A stretch of 64,000 nucleotides of DNA from Lentinus brumalis (taxonomy: Eukaryota; Basidiomycota; Agaricomycetes; Polyporales; Polyporaceae): the NCBI GenBank assembly GCA_001792895.1, contig MARA01000038.1:186001-250000 (forward strand). The letters are read 5' to 3'. Shown one piece after another: positions 51,196-62,629 of this stretch. Made by a program: the position numbers and the translations under genes. The notes beneath the pieces were generated by a model that worked only from the letters and a program-made list of their open reading frames with translations, was not told where the DNA came from and made no database searches. Position 1 is the first letter of the stretch. Each line of letters begins with the position of its first letter.

Positions 51196-52331
51196 CTACC
51201 GTGACGAATCCTTAGCGGATCTAGGCTCCCTCACCATCTGGCACAGATCAAGTCAAAAAACGACTCCCAGAACTCGGGTCGACTGGACTCACTAGACGAA
51301 CTGGCACAGGGTCACCCTTCCACTTCGGATTATCGACGCCCGCCCAGTCCTCTGCGACGAGCACGTAGCCGAGCTCCTCGTAAAACCACTTCGCGTCATC
51401 CGTGATCACGTACACCGCGCGGCCCCGTGCGTCCGCCTGTTGCACCCACAACAAGAGTCTGATGAGCATTTTGGCCAGACCACATGGACGTCGGAGGTGC
51501 GAGATCATCTCACCATGTCGTTCAACGCCTTTACGAGGGCAGTGGCGTATCCGCGCCCTTGCTTCTCAGGCGCAGTCGCCAGCCCCGCGAGCTCCATCAT
51601 GTCATTGACCCTGTCGCCCAGTGCCGACTTGAACATAGCTCTCAACTTTGTTCCAATCTCCGTTTCTCTCTGCGTTGGTCGGCAGATGTGCCGCCACTGT
51701 CAGATGTGGCACTATGGAACTAGTCGTCCATAGCGAACGAACCTTGCGCAGCTCGGCAGACTTGAAGCCGTTGAACAACTCATGAACCCAAAGCAGCAGC
51801 GATCCAGCCCTCTTCTCTCCAGGAAAGCAGCTATGCATAGTAGGGTCAACACCACCACAAGAGGAAAACAAGCAGTCTAATACGCACTACGACAGGTTGG
51901 ATTCGCCACGGTTTATGGTAAGAACGCGACCTCGCCGCACCACATCCGCGTAACCCAATGCAATAAGGAGCTTCCTACGCGATGCGGGCAACGGTGTGGA
52001 ATCAACATCCTGGCAACAATGAATAACATCAGTCAGTGAGCGTGCACTGTAAGTATACCAAAGGAGGATGGGTAGACCAACGTCGAAGTAGCGAACCATG
52101 GACTCGACGAGGGTCGCATTGTAGGTGCTACTGGTCGCTTGAGGTATGTTGGCTGCGTACGAGTCCCAGCCGTAGCATGAGTACATTAGTCGGCGCCACT
52201 TATAATCGATACTTACAGTATCGCAGCGGCTTCACCTCGATGTCGTCGTGCCACGTTTGAAAGTTACCTGCAACAACAGGCCCGCCGCCCAAGAGAGGCG
52301 CCTTCTCGTCGTTGTAGTGGGAGGCAGACAT
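51196..52331 (-). CDS. GNAT-family N-acetyltransferase paralog 3
   Basis: Seven exons: 52331-52217, 52152-52082, 52009-51891, 51830-51743, 51669-51514, 51436-51293 and 51237-51196, intact. Its C-terminal half is nearly identical to paralog 1: EKQGRGYATALVKALNDM-like loop and YVITDDAKWFYEELGYVLVAEDW. Exon 3 is one codon shorter than in the others, and the last exon is shorter. The N-terminus MSASHYNDEKAPLLGGGP defines the start for the family. Substrate unknown. It lies downstream of copy E and the degenerate GNAT on the same strand. High similarity to paralog 1, 40 kb away, suggests a recent duplication or gene conversion. Confidence 0.75.
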
Positions 52332-52884
52332 GCTCTTCAATGCGACGAGTCGGATACGGGGCCGCAGCGCGCACTGGCTGGCAAGCTCCAGCAAGCTCGG
52401 ATGCTTATGGGCGAAGACTTGGGCGCTGAGCGCCCCGCAGTACATATCAACTTCGGCGTGTTCCTGACCTGTTCTCAGCCAGAGATTCCCACCTACTTAG
52501 TACTATGCAGTCACAGTGAATAGCTTAATCTCCGGGATCCGGGCAGATCAAATGATGTATGCACGTCGGCGAGCTCACGTCGGAGTTCCGACACAGTGCT
52601 GTTCTGCATATATCGCACTAGCTGCCAAAGTTATGAGGCGAGCTAGGGCGGTGTTCGAACAAGGAGTATGAGCAGCAACATCCAGTGACTGACAACTCTC
52701 GGTCTTCACGTCCGTGGTGAATGCCACCGCGCTCGACCTACTGCGCCTTTGCCATCCAGACCGTGACCTCACACCGGGGTCAGTCGTGCATAGACTCCGA
52801 TGCCCGTAAGTACTAGAACATGTTAAGTTTTTGGCTGAGGCTCCCTCGAGCTCACCATCTGGAGAAGACCGGTAAGAGAGACCA
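52332..52884. other. Spacer between GNAT paralog 3 and the GNAT pseudogene
   Basis: No gene recognised. Confidence 0.35.
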
Positions 52885-53520
52885 TCACAAGACAGTTATG
52901 AACCCACCAGTTCCACGCACACAGGTCCACCCGTCCACAATGGTTTGTCTCCTCCCGTCGACGTCTCCGCCACAAGGCGATACCCATCGTCCCTGCTCGT
53001 CGGCCTGGACGACGATACCTAGAGTCCGAGTAGAAGTCAGAGTTGTGGGCGGAATGAAATCAGGAGCACGGACCATAGAATTCAGCGACCTAACGAGCGC
53101 ACTGGCGTAGCCTCTCCCCTGATTGGCAGGGAGAGTCGGAAGACCATCGAGCAGGATCATGTTGTTCACCCTGCTCTCGAGGCAAGACTTCATCGTTGGC
53201 CCAACCCAACTACCCACTTCGCCTCTGATATGCCAGCTAGTTAGTACATACCACACCGGGCCGGAGCCGTGCAGACGGGACAGTACATACATTTTTGATC
53301 TCAGCTGACATGAATCTGAATAGCGGTTCAAGGGCAGTCATGGTGATGTCGACTGCGAACGTTCACGCGTCAGCACAAAGCTTTTAATCTTGTATAAGTA
53401 CTTCAATACATACTTGTGGCGCTTGGCATCACAACAATCACAGTTCCTCGCTGCGGCAAAGCGCAGCAATTCCTGCGCATGGCGGAACCTCGCAGTGCGC
53501 ATATATATAGTACTTACTCA
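52885..53520 (-). pseudogene. Degenerate GNAT paralog 4
   Basis: Pieces of the same seven-exon gene in order on the minus strand: an exon 3-like part (about 53500-53410, QRGTVIVVM), an exon 4-like part (about 53335-53285, PLFRFMSAEIKN), an exon 5 equivalent with the acetyl-CoA loop NQGRGYASALVRSLNSM (about 53225-53070), and an exon 6 equivalent reading ADEQGR and then, in another frame, GYRLVAE. Between these two about 50 bases are missing, which removes the segment before the last strand and shifts the frame. The exon 5 acceptor is also out of phase. A diverged active gene with other junctions cannot be excluded. Confidence 0.5.
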
Positions 53521-53991
53521 TCTTCGTGGTAAGTAGCTTGAATGACTCGATGTAACGATGGAACTGAATTAGACATTCAGATCATGCTCAGACCTCACAG
53601 TCTTCTTACACGCACCACGATGGGCTCCGCCTTAGTATGGTCTCGAAGACTTAGTAGTGGTGAAGGGTAAGATGATGTTCAAGTTAAGGTTGCTACACCG
53701 TTTACGTTCAACCACCGCCACTGCCGGATCAGGTAACTCTGACGCTCATCTGCCCTAACGAGGCGACTGGGCCTTGCTTGCTTAGGCCTTGCTTGGGCCT
53801 TGCTTACCCGCCGGCTGACAATTGCGGCGCAGTCGGCGCAGCCTTCGATCAGACGCGGTTCTCGCACCACGCAGTATCCTCGTCGACGCAAGATCAAGTT
53901 GCTATTGTTACATGGGGTTCGACCGTGACTCAGCGGGGCCATCGACGCCGGTATCGTACACAAAGTACAGGCACGCAGGTATGTAGTGGCT
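53521..53991. other. Spacer between GNAT pseudogene and copy E
   Basis: No gene recognised; a short repeat of TTGCTTAGGCCTTGCTTGGG type occurs near 53773-53803. Confidence 0.35.
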
Positions 53992-54984
53992 TCAGAGTAA
54001 GTTTATCCCCATGTCGAGATCCTTAGCCTGCGAGCCCAGCTTCTTTATGATATCCTCCCGAACATAACTGTAGATCTCGTCATCGAGCACCATGGTTTGG
54101 TTGCCTGCGAAATGCGACTGTCATCAGCCTATCTGACTAAAGCTGGCGACTACGTCAGGGCACATACCAGCATTAAATTCGACCTTCTTCGAGCCAAAAA
54201 CAAAGAAAAGGGCCTTGTCGATCTCAATACTCGGTTCGATGCCGTAGTAGTGGAGGCCAAGCTTTAGGACGGTGTCTCCTTGAGTGTTACTGTGGTGGAG
54301 ATTGTTAGAGCACGTGGACCATTTGTGTACAGAGTTTCAGGACCCACGACGCGACGCCAAGCTGGAAGTTGGCCTTGTTGTTGGACTTGCAGTATGAGTC
54401 GAAGAGACTCATCGCCGACTCGTTCTTAGCTTGTTCGAGGGATTTAACCATCGTGGTGAACAAGGCATATTCTTCTCCAGCGAGGAACGTCGCGCTCAAC
54501 TTCAGGACCAGGTTGTCCACGCTCTTCGACGAGTTGGCGTCGCTCAAGGGGGCGACACTGTGCCATCACCATGCCTGTTTAGCTGAACTAAGTAAAAGGA
54601 TGGATGATAGCTGCCAACGTACTTGGAGCTCTGTACTACATAGCCGACCGTCTCCAGGACGTACTTGTAGTAGTCCAGCCAGCCCGAGGCGTTGTTCCAG
54701 CGATCGCACTGCTTGTTGGCAGCAAGTTGAGCAAAGAGAGTCGAGTTGATCACGTCGGCCTATAATCATGAAGTCGTCAGCAAGTTGCATCGCACCAATT
54801 GGGCAACCAGACTAGCCTTCGATTGGGCAGAGAGGCCCCCGAGAAATGCCAGGCCCGAGCCAGCTGCGACGTCCGCACTGTCCTGGCCGACCCCGCGGGC
54901 GAGAACGACCCCGTGGCCATGCGGCACGACAATCTCGATGCCCCTGATGATGTTGATACGGTCCTGGATGGAGAGGGTAGACAT
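53992..54984 (-). CDS. Cyt/volvatoxin-like pore-forming family, copy E
   Basis: Five exons: 54984-54817, 54759-54623, 54557-54348, 54289-54168 and 54104-53992; intact, about 249 residues. It is closest to copy C in exon lengths, in exon 1 (HGHGVV) and in upstream DNA, and lies in the opposite orientation. Intron 1 begins with GC at 54816. The C-terminal strand motif is ALFFVFGSKK. No leader or membrane helix. The last residues differ from the other copies. Function inferred only, as for copy B. Confidence 0.6.
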
Positions 54985-55077
54985 GTTAAGCAATACGCAG
55001 TCGATAGAAGAGACGAGTGTTCTGAAGTGGAATTGCTTGCCGGTGGGCTTGCTGTTACTCTGAGGATGCCGCAGGGG

Positions 55078-55084
55078 TTATATA
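55078..55084 (-). promoter_or_regulatory. TATA box of family copy E
   Basis: TATATAA on the minus strand, 94-100 bases before the ATG at 54984. GCCGGTGGGCTTGCT between box and ATG is shared with copy B. Confidence 0.6.
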
Positions 55085-56127
55085 CTGTACGCAGAAACAC
55101 TCTTCAGACTTCAGGTGACGCTCTTCAACCTACAAAGCTTGAGGTTGAGGGCGTCCGCGTTGGATGCACCTGGTGACATAGCTGACCTGTCTAACATGGC
55201 ACAGCGCGTCCTTGGCGACAACCGTCGACCTGCAGATAGCTCGTATTCACGAACAATTAACGTAAGACGCAGTCGCTCCAAGCAAGCTGTCGATCAGCTA
55301 CGACACCTAGAACGTTGAAACTTACTGTAGTATACGCCGCACCCAGACGCGTTCGGACGTACGACGCCCAACGGCTAGGTCGCCACCAGGTTGTCGCCAT
55401 GCAGTACGTTCCAGTGGCGGGCATAGGCTTCAGTGTGGCGAGCTGTGGCGGCCAGGTTGACGTGAACCCCCATTCCGCTGATAATAGGGTCCAGAGCAAT
55501 CACAGCGACTACTTCCGGACCTTGTCAGCCTTGTCGCGCCAAGGGCTGGCGACCCATGAAGGCGGAAGTCCTAACATGATTATGTGAGCAACAGGCCCGG
55601 ATCGAAGCTATCTCCATGAACTACCGCACCTTGACGTTCGAAGCCGCGATGGTGAGTACTTACTGGGTATTACATGATCATGACTCTCCGGACATCTCAA
55701 AGCAATTTGGGAGACGGCTCAAAGGAGGCTGAAGTGTAACTTTAAGTACGACTGGGCATTGGTCCTTGGAGATGATTCCCTACTCAAACTGTTGGCAGAT
55801 GACGTTAGCAACGAAGCAGGCATGAGCATAACTCACGTACTCCGTACTCCAAGGAATGACAGCAGATAGTGCATGTACGGCGTACGAGAGCGATGCGATA
55901 AATACGAATAAGATTACGACAGCGACAGTGCAGGATACGAGAGCAACAAAGCAATGGTGAGAACACGAGACCCCAGAGCAAGACCCAAAAAGCAAGAGAG
56001 CGAAAGCACTAAGAGTACTGGTGAAGGGAAACCTTGAGCACGCGCATAGCAGCATCACCAACGCAGCTGCCGGACCAAAGTCCAGCAGTCACTAGTCATC
56101 CTGTGACCGTGAGCTAGCGCGCCGCCC
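55085..56127. other. Upstream region of copy E and 3' region of the DUF2235 gene
   Basis: No gene. 55085-55790 is similar to the region upstream of copy C (31860-32300) in inverted orientation. The rest shows nothing recognisable. Confidence 0.5.
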
Positions 56128-58327
56128 TCAGTCCACCCATACAGGCGTCAAACTGTCCCAGTTCTCTGCGGCGGGTTTGTACTCCAAGCTGGGACACTGC
56201 ATTCGCATCCGCACGCTCGTGTGCACGAGGACCGTGCCCGTGTCTGCCGGGATAGGGATCGTGCGCCCGCGCGCGAGTTGCAGCCTGCGTGAATTGCAGG
56301 CTTGTCAGCACGATGATTGTAAATACCACGAGGACAAGCGCATCTGCCCGAACCAAGGGCACATCGAGAGGTGCGAGGAGGCACTCACGTCGTGAACTGC
56401 TTCCGCTTGTTTTTCAGCGGCTGCTTACGCTGCTTGGTGGACGCCAACCCGACGAACCACGTCGGCTTACGCCTGCACGAATGACCGAATCGTCAGCACA
56501 GTATATTCAAAGAACCCCAAGGACATGAGCCATAGGTTATCAGGGACGTCTTACAAGGTACTCACGTGTTGGACTGCTTCCCGGACCGCTTGTCCTTCGG
56601 CAGCTGCTTTCGCTGCTTGATGGGGGGCAACTCCCGGAACCACGATGGCCTGACCCTGCGTGAAGGACCCGATCGTCAGTACAGTGGACTGCAGACACCC
56701 TCAAGACTTGACCCCTGCCGAGGTCATGAGTAATGTAGATGTTCGACGGGGCACTCACCGGATGGACTTCTTCGAATTACGCTTGCTCTTCGGTAGCTGC
56801 TCCTGCCACGGCATGGCAGCAACCTCCACAATCCACCACAAAGGCCTGAGTGCGAGCTCGTCGTAGATCGTGCACAACGCGTCCTTGATCTCCTCAACAT
56901 CTTCAGTGGAGTGCACCGCAAGCGGCCGGGGGAGTGCGAAGTCGGGATCGTGCACGATGTCCGCCTCTGCACGCGAGTAGAGTGTCTCGGGGTCAAGGCC
57001 GATGTCCTCCAAAAGCTCGTTGCAGAACCTAATGCCTGTGTTCGTGCGGACGCACTCGCGGACCATCCACCGCAGCGAGATACGCGCCAGAGAGTGTTGC
57101 TTCTCATTGGCCACAGAGCCGCCGCCGACGTCTAAGGATGCGCCTCAGGCCTCAGCAATCATCACGCAGAAGGAGTAAGCAAGATCGACCTCACCGGCGT
57201 GGCATCCCGCGAACCAGACCTCCTTTACGTCGGTCTTGTGCAGCCCCGAGGCGTCGTGGTGGTCCGCCTTGAACTTGACACGGCGCTCGTCCAGCGACAA
57301 AGCGTGCCGGAAAGTGCGCACGGAAGGGCACGAGGCTGTGAACGGGAAGTGCTTCTCGGGGATCCCGACAGAACACACGGTGTCCCTGTTGAGTGTGCAT
57401 CGTGAGCATATGTCTGCCAACGTACAAGGACGCACAACCAACGGGGGAATGACTGACCAGACGCCGATAAACTGGATGTCGACATTGATGGAGTAGAAGG
57501 CCTTGAAGACAGCGCTGTCCTCTGATGCGAGCGCGTCTGTGCGGAGGTACAGATCGTACGCGTTGTCGATGTCGTGTGTGTTGCCCGATCGGAGGAGCCC
57601 GACCTTGTGCAGCATGCCCGCGAGTGCGCGTGCAGTGTAGGCACCACGGGAGAACCCAAACAGACAAATCTTGTCGCCTGCATTGTCTGCACGTTACCCA
57701 CATGAGAATCTCAGTGACTACGACGGCATCGGCTTCACAACTTACAGTTGTCCACCAGAAACTTATACCCATCTAATCATGAAGAGAGTTAGGCGCGGTT
57801 CGCGCAACATGCGGGACGGGTGACGCACCCATGATATGAGAGCCGATGCTCCAGGCAAAAGCCATATCCAGGGCCTTTGAAGAAGCTTGACCGAAGGCCG
57901 TATGGAGTCGTGGGTTCGCGGAGGTCCCAATCCCAGGCTGTGATGGGTGCGGTGTAGGCACAAAGGTGAGACCGCCGATCGAGATTGCGATCATACGTGA
58001 CGCACCTGATAGTAAACCTTCTGTTGGCTCTCGTCATCGCCCTTGAGCAGCTTGAAAAACTGGGCGACGTTGGTGTTCTGCACTTTGGGTCAGCATGTCA
58101 TGTTTGCGAGCTCAGAAGGCGCGACGCGCCATCGCGCGTGCCGATTGCCGTCGGCTGAGAGAGAAAGAGAGAACTTCATCACGTACGTGGTCGCCTAACT
58201 CGTTTCCGGTGCCGTCGAAACAGAGAACCAGCGTTCGCGGCCCCTCCGTTGTCGTAATCCAGGGCTCCGCCGGGAAGTCGGGATCAAGTCCAGGGATGTC
58301 ATGCTGAAACTCGAGAGTGGAAGGCAT
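56128..58327 (-). CDS. DUF2235 alpha/beta-hydrolase (Tle1-like) with repeated basic tail
   Basis: Ten exons: 58327-58187, 58077-58006, 57937-57829, 57772-57746, 57677-57458, 57385-57195, 57131-56759, 56655-56566, 56472-56389 and 56284-56128; the frame closes at 487 residues. Seen: RTLVLCFDGTGNELGDH, NTNVAQFFKLL, KVYYQPGIGTS, the nucleophile elbow LFGFSRGAYTAR, VGLL, FRHALSLDERR, EVWFAGCHADVGGG and a C-terminal VHTSVRMRMQCPSLEYKPAA. The family is related to Tle1 phospholipase effectors; in fungi its substrate is unknown. Three successive segments around the exon 7-9 junctions repeat one theme, an aromatic Trp block followed by a Lys/Arg-rich stretch (QLPKSKRNSKKS, QLPKDKRSGKQS, QPLKNKRKQ). Confidence 0.85.
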
Positions 58328-59655
58328 CAGTTAGCTGGTGAATACTGCGTCACTGGGTCGGAGGGAGCCTGAAGGAGCGTGATGGGTAGTGATAGATGCG
58401 CGCAGCGCGAGGATACTACTGAGGTAGCAAGGACGTAGACGAACTCGAAGCCAGTGGGGGGTTAAGGAATATTGAGGACTGCCGCCATCTTTATACCCCC
58501 AGCTGGGTTGCCAGAGAAGACGAAAACGCGGGCTTCGTCCATTGTCCGTCGCTGCGTACTCGCATGGTTTGCTATGGCAACGGCGGACTCGGAGGTGGCA
58601 GGGTACCACGTTCGGACGTGGACAAAGGACAATACGCCGGCGCGCTAGGATGAGTGGTCGTATAAGGAAAGCCAAGGGAAGCCACGAGGCTGCGGCGATG
58701 ACTATCATCGACGGAACAAATGCATCTATTATTAGATGTACGAGGTGCTTGTCTCTCAATAGCCAGACTATTGATGTGCAGAGAGGATGTTCTGACAATG
58801 GGCAATTGAGACAAGCAAACGTCTCCCACACAGCAGGGATCCCGGTTTCTTGACGGCATTTGGGGAATGCATGCGAACAGATATACAATGAGGTTGACCT
58901 CCACTTACATACCTATTTCCGGATTGAGGATTGAGGCGGCCACGCGCAAGACCTCGCATAGAAGAGGCGTGCATTACCGCCAGTGCTTCAACGGGACAGT
59001 AAGTACCGCCAAGAACCCGGATGTGTTATAGCACCTCCGCCGGCTCGCTCTAAACGGGCTCTAGGCAGCTTTGAATGGGGGTTCGAGTGAGGGAGGCTTG
59101 CAGATGGATGCGCAGTCTTCGAGTTTGACCGGGATGATTAGAGGGCCCGAACAGCTGCCAGGACTTGGCACTGGCAGCGGCAGTCACATGTCAAGCAAGT
59201 CTCGGGGGACGATACAGGCACGCACCAGCATAGGGAAGGTATTGCAGGACGTCGAGGATTTGCGAGTCGGATAATGCTGCAACATATCCATAAATCGAGG
59301 CGGGACGTGGAGCCGCAGCCTAGTAGTAACTGCTGAGACTCGGAAGTTAGCCTCGTATGCAACTGATACTAAGACAGACTCACAAACGTAGCCCCAAGGT
59401 TCCACAGGTTTAGGACGCCAGCATCCAACAGAATCAGGAACCTGGAGGTGAAGAACAACGCAGATGCCCCGGCGGATCCTCGTCGCCTGAAGCGAGAGTA
59501 AGTAGGTAGTCGCCATACATCACCAAGCCTACACATGAACGCAGTCAGTCGCACGGTTCCAGGAGCACCGCTACCTCTACGTCCGCGTCAACCCGGGAAG
59601 AAACCTGCACGCATAATAACTTAATTCCAAAAGCCCCACAATGGAACGCACTCGA
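58328..59655. other. Spacer between DUF2235 and Sec63 genes
   Basis: About 1.3 kb with the DUF2235 promoter and the Sec63 3' end; no further gene recognised. Confidence 0.4.
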
Positions 59656-62629
59656 TTAATCGCTGTCGCTGTCGCTACTGCTGTCACCCTTATCCTCTTC
59701 CTCCTCCTCGTCCGTGCTGCTCTCGTCGTCACTCTCCTCTTCTCTCAGCTTCTTGACCGAGCCACCACGCATGAGTGCCATCTGGCCCGCGAGCGAGTCC
59801 TCCTCAGGGTCCGAGATGTCGTCGTCCGCGGTCGTGTCCTCCGAAGCGAGCACCGACGGGTCGTCGATCTTGAGGATCACGTCCCGCGAGGCCTCGTCGC
59901 CCACAAAGGTGTCACTGACGACGAAGACCTTCCATGTGAACAGTCCGACGTTCTGCGGCGCTTGGAACTGGATCTTGTACGAGCGGTAGTCGATGCCGTT
60001 CTGTGAGTTGGCGACAGGCACGTCCGTGATCTTCATTGGTGGGACGACGACCTTGTTTGACTTCACATCCGCAAGAACGATCCACCACGAGGGCTTGCGG
60101 TTCTGTCCATGCACAGTAAGCATATATCTGTGAGCATCAGCTGATAGTTACGCACCGCTGGCCAGTACGGTGCATGCGCATATCCGCTCGTGTAATCCCC
60201 TTGTGGCAGGTCCTCCATCTCCTTCTTACCGAGCAGGAATTCGTTATCACGCTTCTCGTTCTCCTTCGTGTGTTTCGGGACCGGCACAATGTGCCCTTCC
60301 TTCGACAGCGGGACAACGCGGAGCTTGACAAGCAGATGTACGAATGAGCTTGGTGTCACGAACCGCTCGCCAATGACCTTGAATGATGCGTCGACAATCT
60401 CGGTCTGGCCGAGACGCTCGAGCGCCTTCTCTGCGTCAGGAAGGGCGGGGGACTCGGACTTCGACAGCGCAGAGACAGCGGCCTCGAAGGATTCCGAGGT
60501 AGACAAAGAAGGTGCTTCGGTGAGGTTGATGCCGGGCAGCTGGGCAGCTTTGAGCTCCGGCTGTCCAGGGAGAAGTGCCTGGGTGAGATAGGCGTGCAAG
60601 CGCATAGCGGAGATGGTGGGAGAAGCCAGTTTCGTGACATGATGATGCTCAGCATGGAGTTCAAGAGCACAGGCGTCTGCAAGAGAATGTCCGTTTGCTC
60701 TGAAACTGGTTCAGCATTCGATTGAAAGGGAGGGCATTTCAAACGTACCCTTCTGAAGCGTAGGATTGGTGACGGGCAGACGCAGCAAGTGACTATAAAG
60801 CAGGATGAATGCTCTCCGACGGTTTTCGTGCTTGCCAGGGAGAGCCTCTGCAAGCTTCACAAGCTCGTCCCATTTGTCCTCCAGTTTGTCCTTTATTTGC
60901 TTCTCCAGCTGTTCCAAGTCGGCCTCCGCCTTGCCGACCTTGGTGGGAACATCCCATTCGAAGGCCTTACCAAGCGAAGCGGTGACGTCGTCCATCCCGG
61001 ACTCCTCGGTCAGGCTTTTGAAGAACGCAGCAGCACTCTGAGCGTGAACGCCGTCTTTCGTCTTCTGAGCATTGCCGAACCACCACCGACCCTGGAGGTA
61101 CCAAATAAATACCTCTCACAAACGCGGAATGGCATGCCTACTTACCACGAGGGCGGGGAGTGCACCGCCGAAGAGCAGGCCGTATGCACCAAGGACCCAG
61201 ATGTTGTTGCCGCTCTCGACAATCCACTTGGGCAATGCGATACCCATTGACACCTCCTGACGACCGTCCGGGTGACCATACATCTCCCAGTTTTTGCGGA
61301 TCGTTTCGTCGGTCAGACTTGTGACTGGGTGAATAAGTGTCTCCTGAACCAAGCTGGAGCTACGCACGACTTATACGCCTTCGTAATTTCAACGAAACGT
61401 GCCTCAACGGCCTCCATGGTTTCGTTGACCGCCAGTTTTACCTTGTCTGGGTGGCTGCGGGGAAATGTGAGCATAGCAATCTAGGTTGGGAGCCGGATGT
61501 ATGCGCACAATTTACGGGACAGCTTCTTGTAATGCGACTTGATCTCTTTCGTAGTCGTGCTCTACCCAACAAATTTGAGGCTGGCGAGTCTGAGCACTGA
61601 AAGAAGAGAACCCACGGTGCTGATACCAAGGATCTCGAAGGGGTCATAAAGTTTGGTGTTGTTCTCGGTGTTTGAGATCTTGTACAGGAAGAAGGCGACG
61701 ATTGACCAGCCGATCAGGAGGATCACAGTCCTAATGTGACAACCTTTCGTCAGTACCATCTTCACAACAACAGCACGAGCATGTATGAGAATTGTGAAAG
61801 CCAACGTGTTTGGATGTGCAGCATAACAGCGCAATTGGGAGGATGAGGCGGACCTGATCATGCGACAAAACGGGGCAGCAGCGGAACAGCCGTCGAGGAA
61901 GCCAACTTGGTGAGTACCTCTCACTTGTACGGCGGACAACTTCCTCGTTGTGCCGACGAATCCTCGGTCTCTCCTCGGTCGCGCCAAACGTCGTGTCGGC
62001 TTCCTCGTCCGCTCCCAGGCCGCCACCTGTCCGGTCGCACGACCGACCGCCACCTCTCAAGAGAGGTGATGGGCCGCGGAAGTGACGAAGTGTCACGCGC
62101 CGAGAGAGCGTTCCCAAGGCGCATCTCTTCGTCCACTGGACGACGGACTCAACTGTTGTGCTGTTTCGCCTCCACGGCTCCCACCAATTCGTCCGTCGTA
62201 ATGCACTTAGCTGGAGTCTGTGCCCGCTCGAGGAATGTAGGGCAAGCACTCATCAAAGCGTTCTTGCTCGCTAGAAGAGCACCTCGCCGAAGACCGACGT
62301 ACTTATGGGGAGTCCCACTTCCACACGTCTTGATGCGATCTCAACAGCAAGCATGTCACGCACCTCCGTCTCAATTTAGGCGTCAAGAGCGAGCCTCGCT
62401 CGCGTTTGCGTATCTGTTCCCGTTGTGCAACGCACTGCTGGCATTGGCAGCCAGAAAGCGACGGTGGCTCTGCGACTCCAGTCAGCATTGTATGTTAGTA
62501 TCAGTCCAGCCAGAGCGTACTGCTTGTTGAGAGGGATGCCAGCGTGTATGGGACGAGGAAGATGAGCAAGAAAGTGAGGACAAAGTATGCGGCCATGTTG
62601 CCGGCTTCGTCATAGTTGTAATTGGCCAT
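59656..62629 (-). CDS. SEC63: ER translocation J-protein Sec63
   Basis: Nine exons: 62629-62521, 62469-62364, 61730-61616, 61561-61509, 61454-61368, 61317-61146, 61091-60749, 60699-60156 and 60102-59656, about 658 residues (yeast 663). Seen: MANYNYDEAGNMAAYFVLTF and a membrane helix, the lumenal-side GCQCQQC motif, a second helix VILLIGWSIVAFFLY, KLYDPFEILGIS and the J domain with HPDK, a third helix NNIWVLGAYGLLFGGALPAL, then the Brl/Sec63 domain and an acidic tail (DEEEEEDKGDSSSDSDSD) that binds Sec62. It recruits BiP to the Sec61 channel. Two oddities: intron 2 is 633 nt (61731-62363), and exon 8 is one base short at 60618-60620, breaking the frame between NWLLP and TISAMRLHAYL. Confidence 0.9.
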
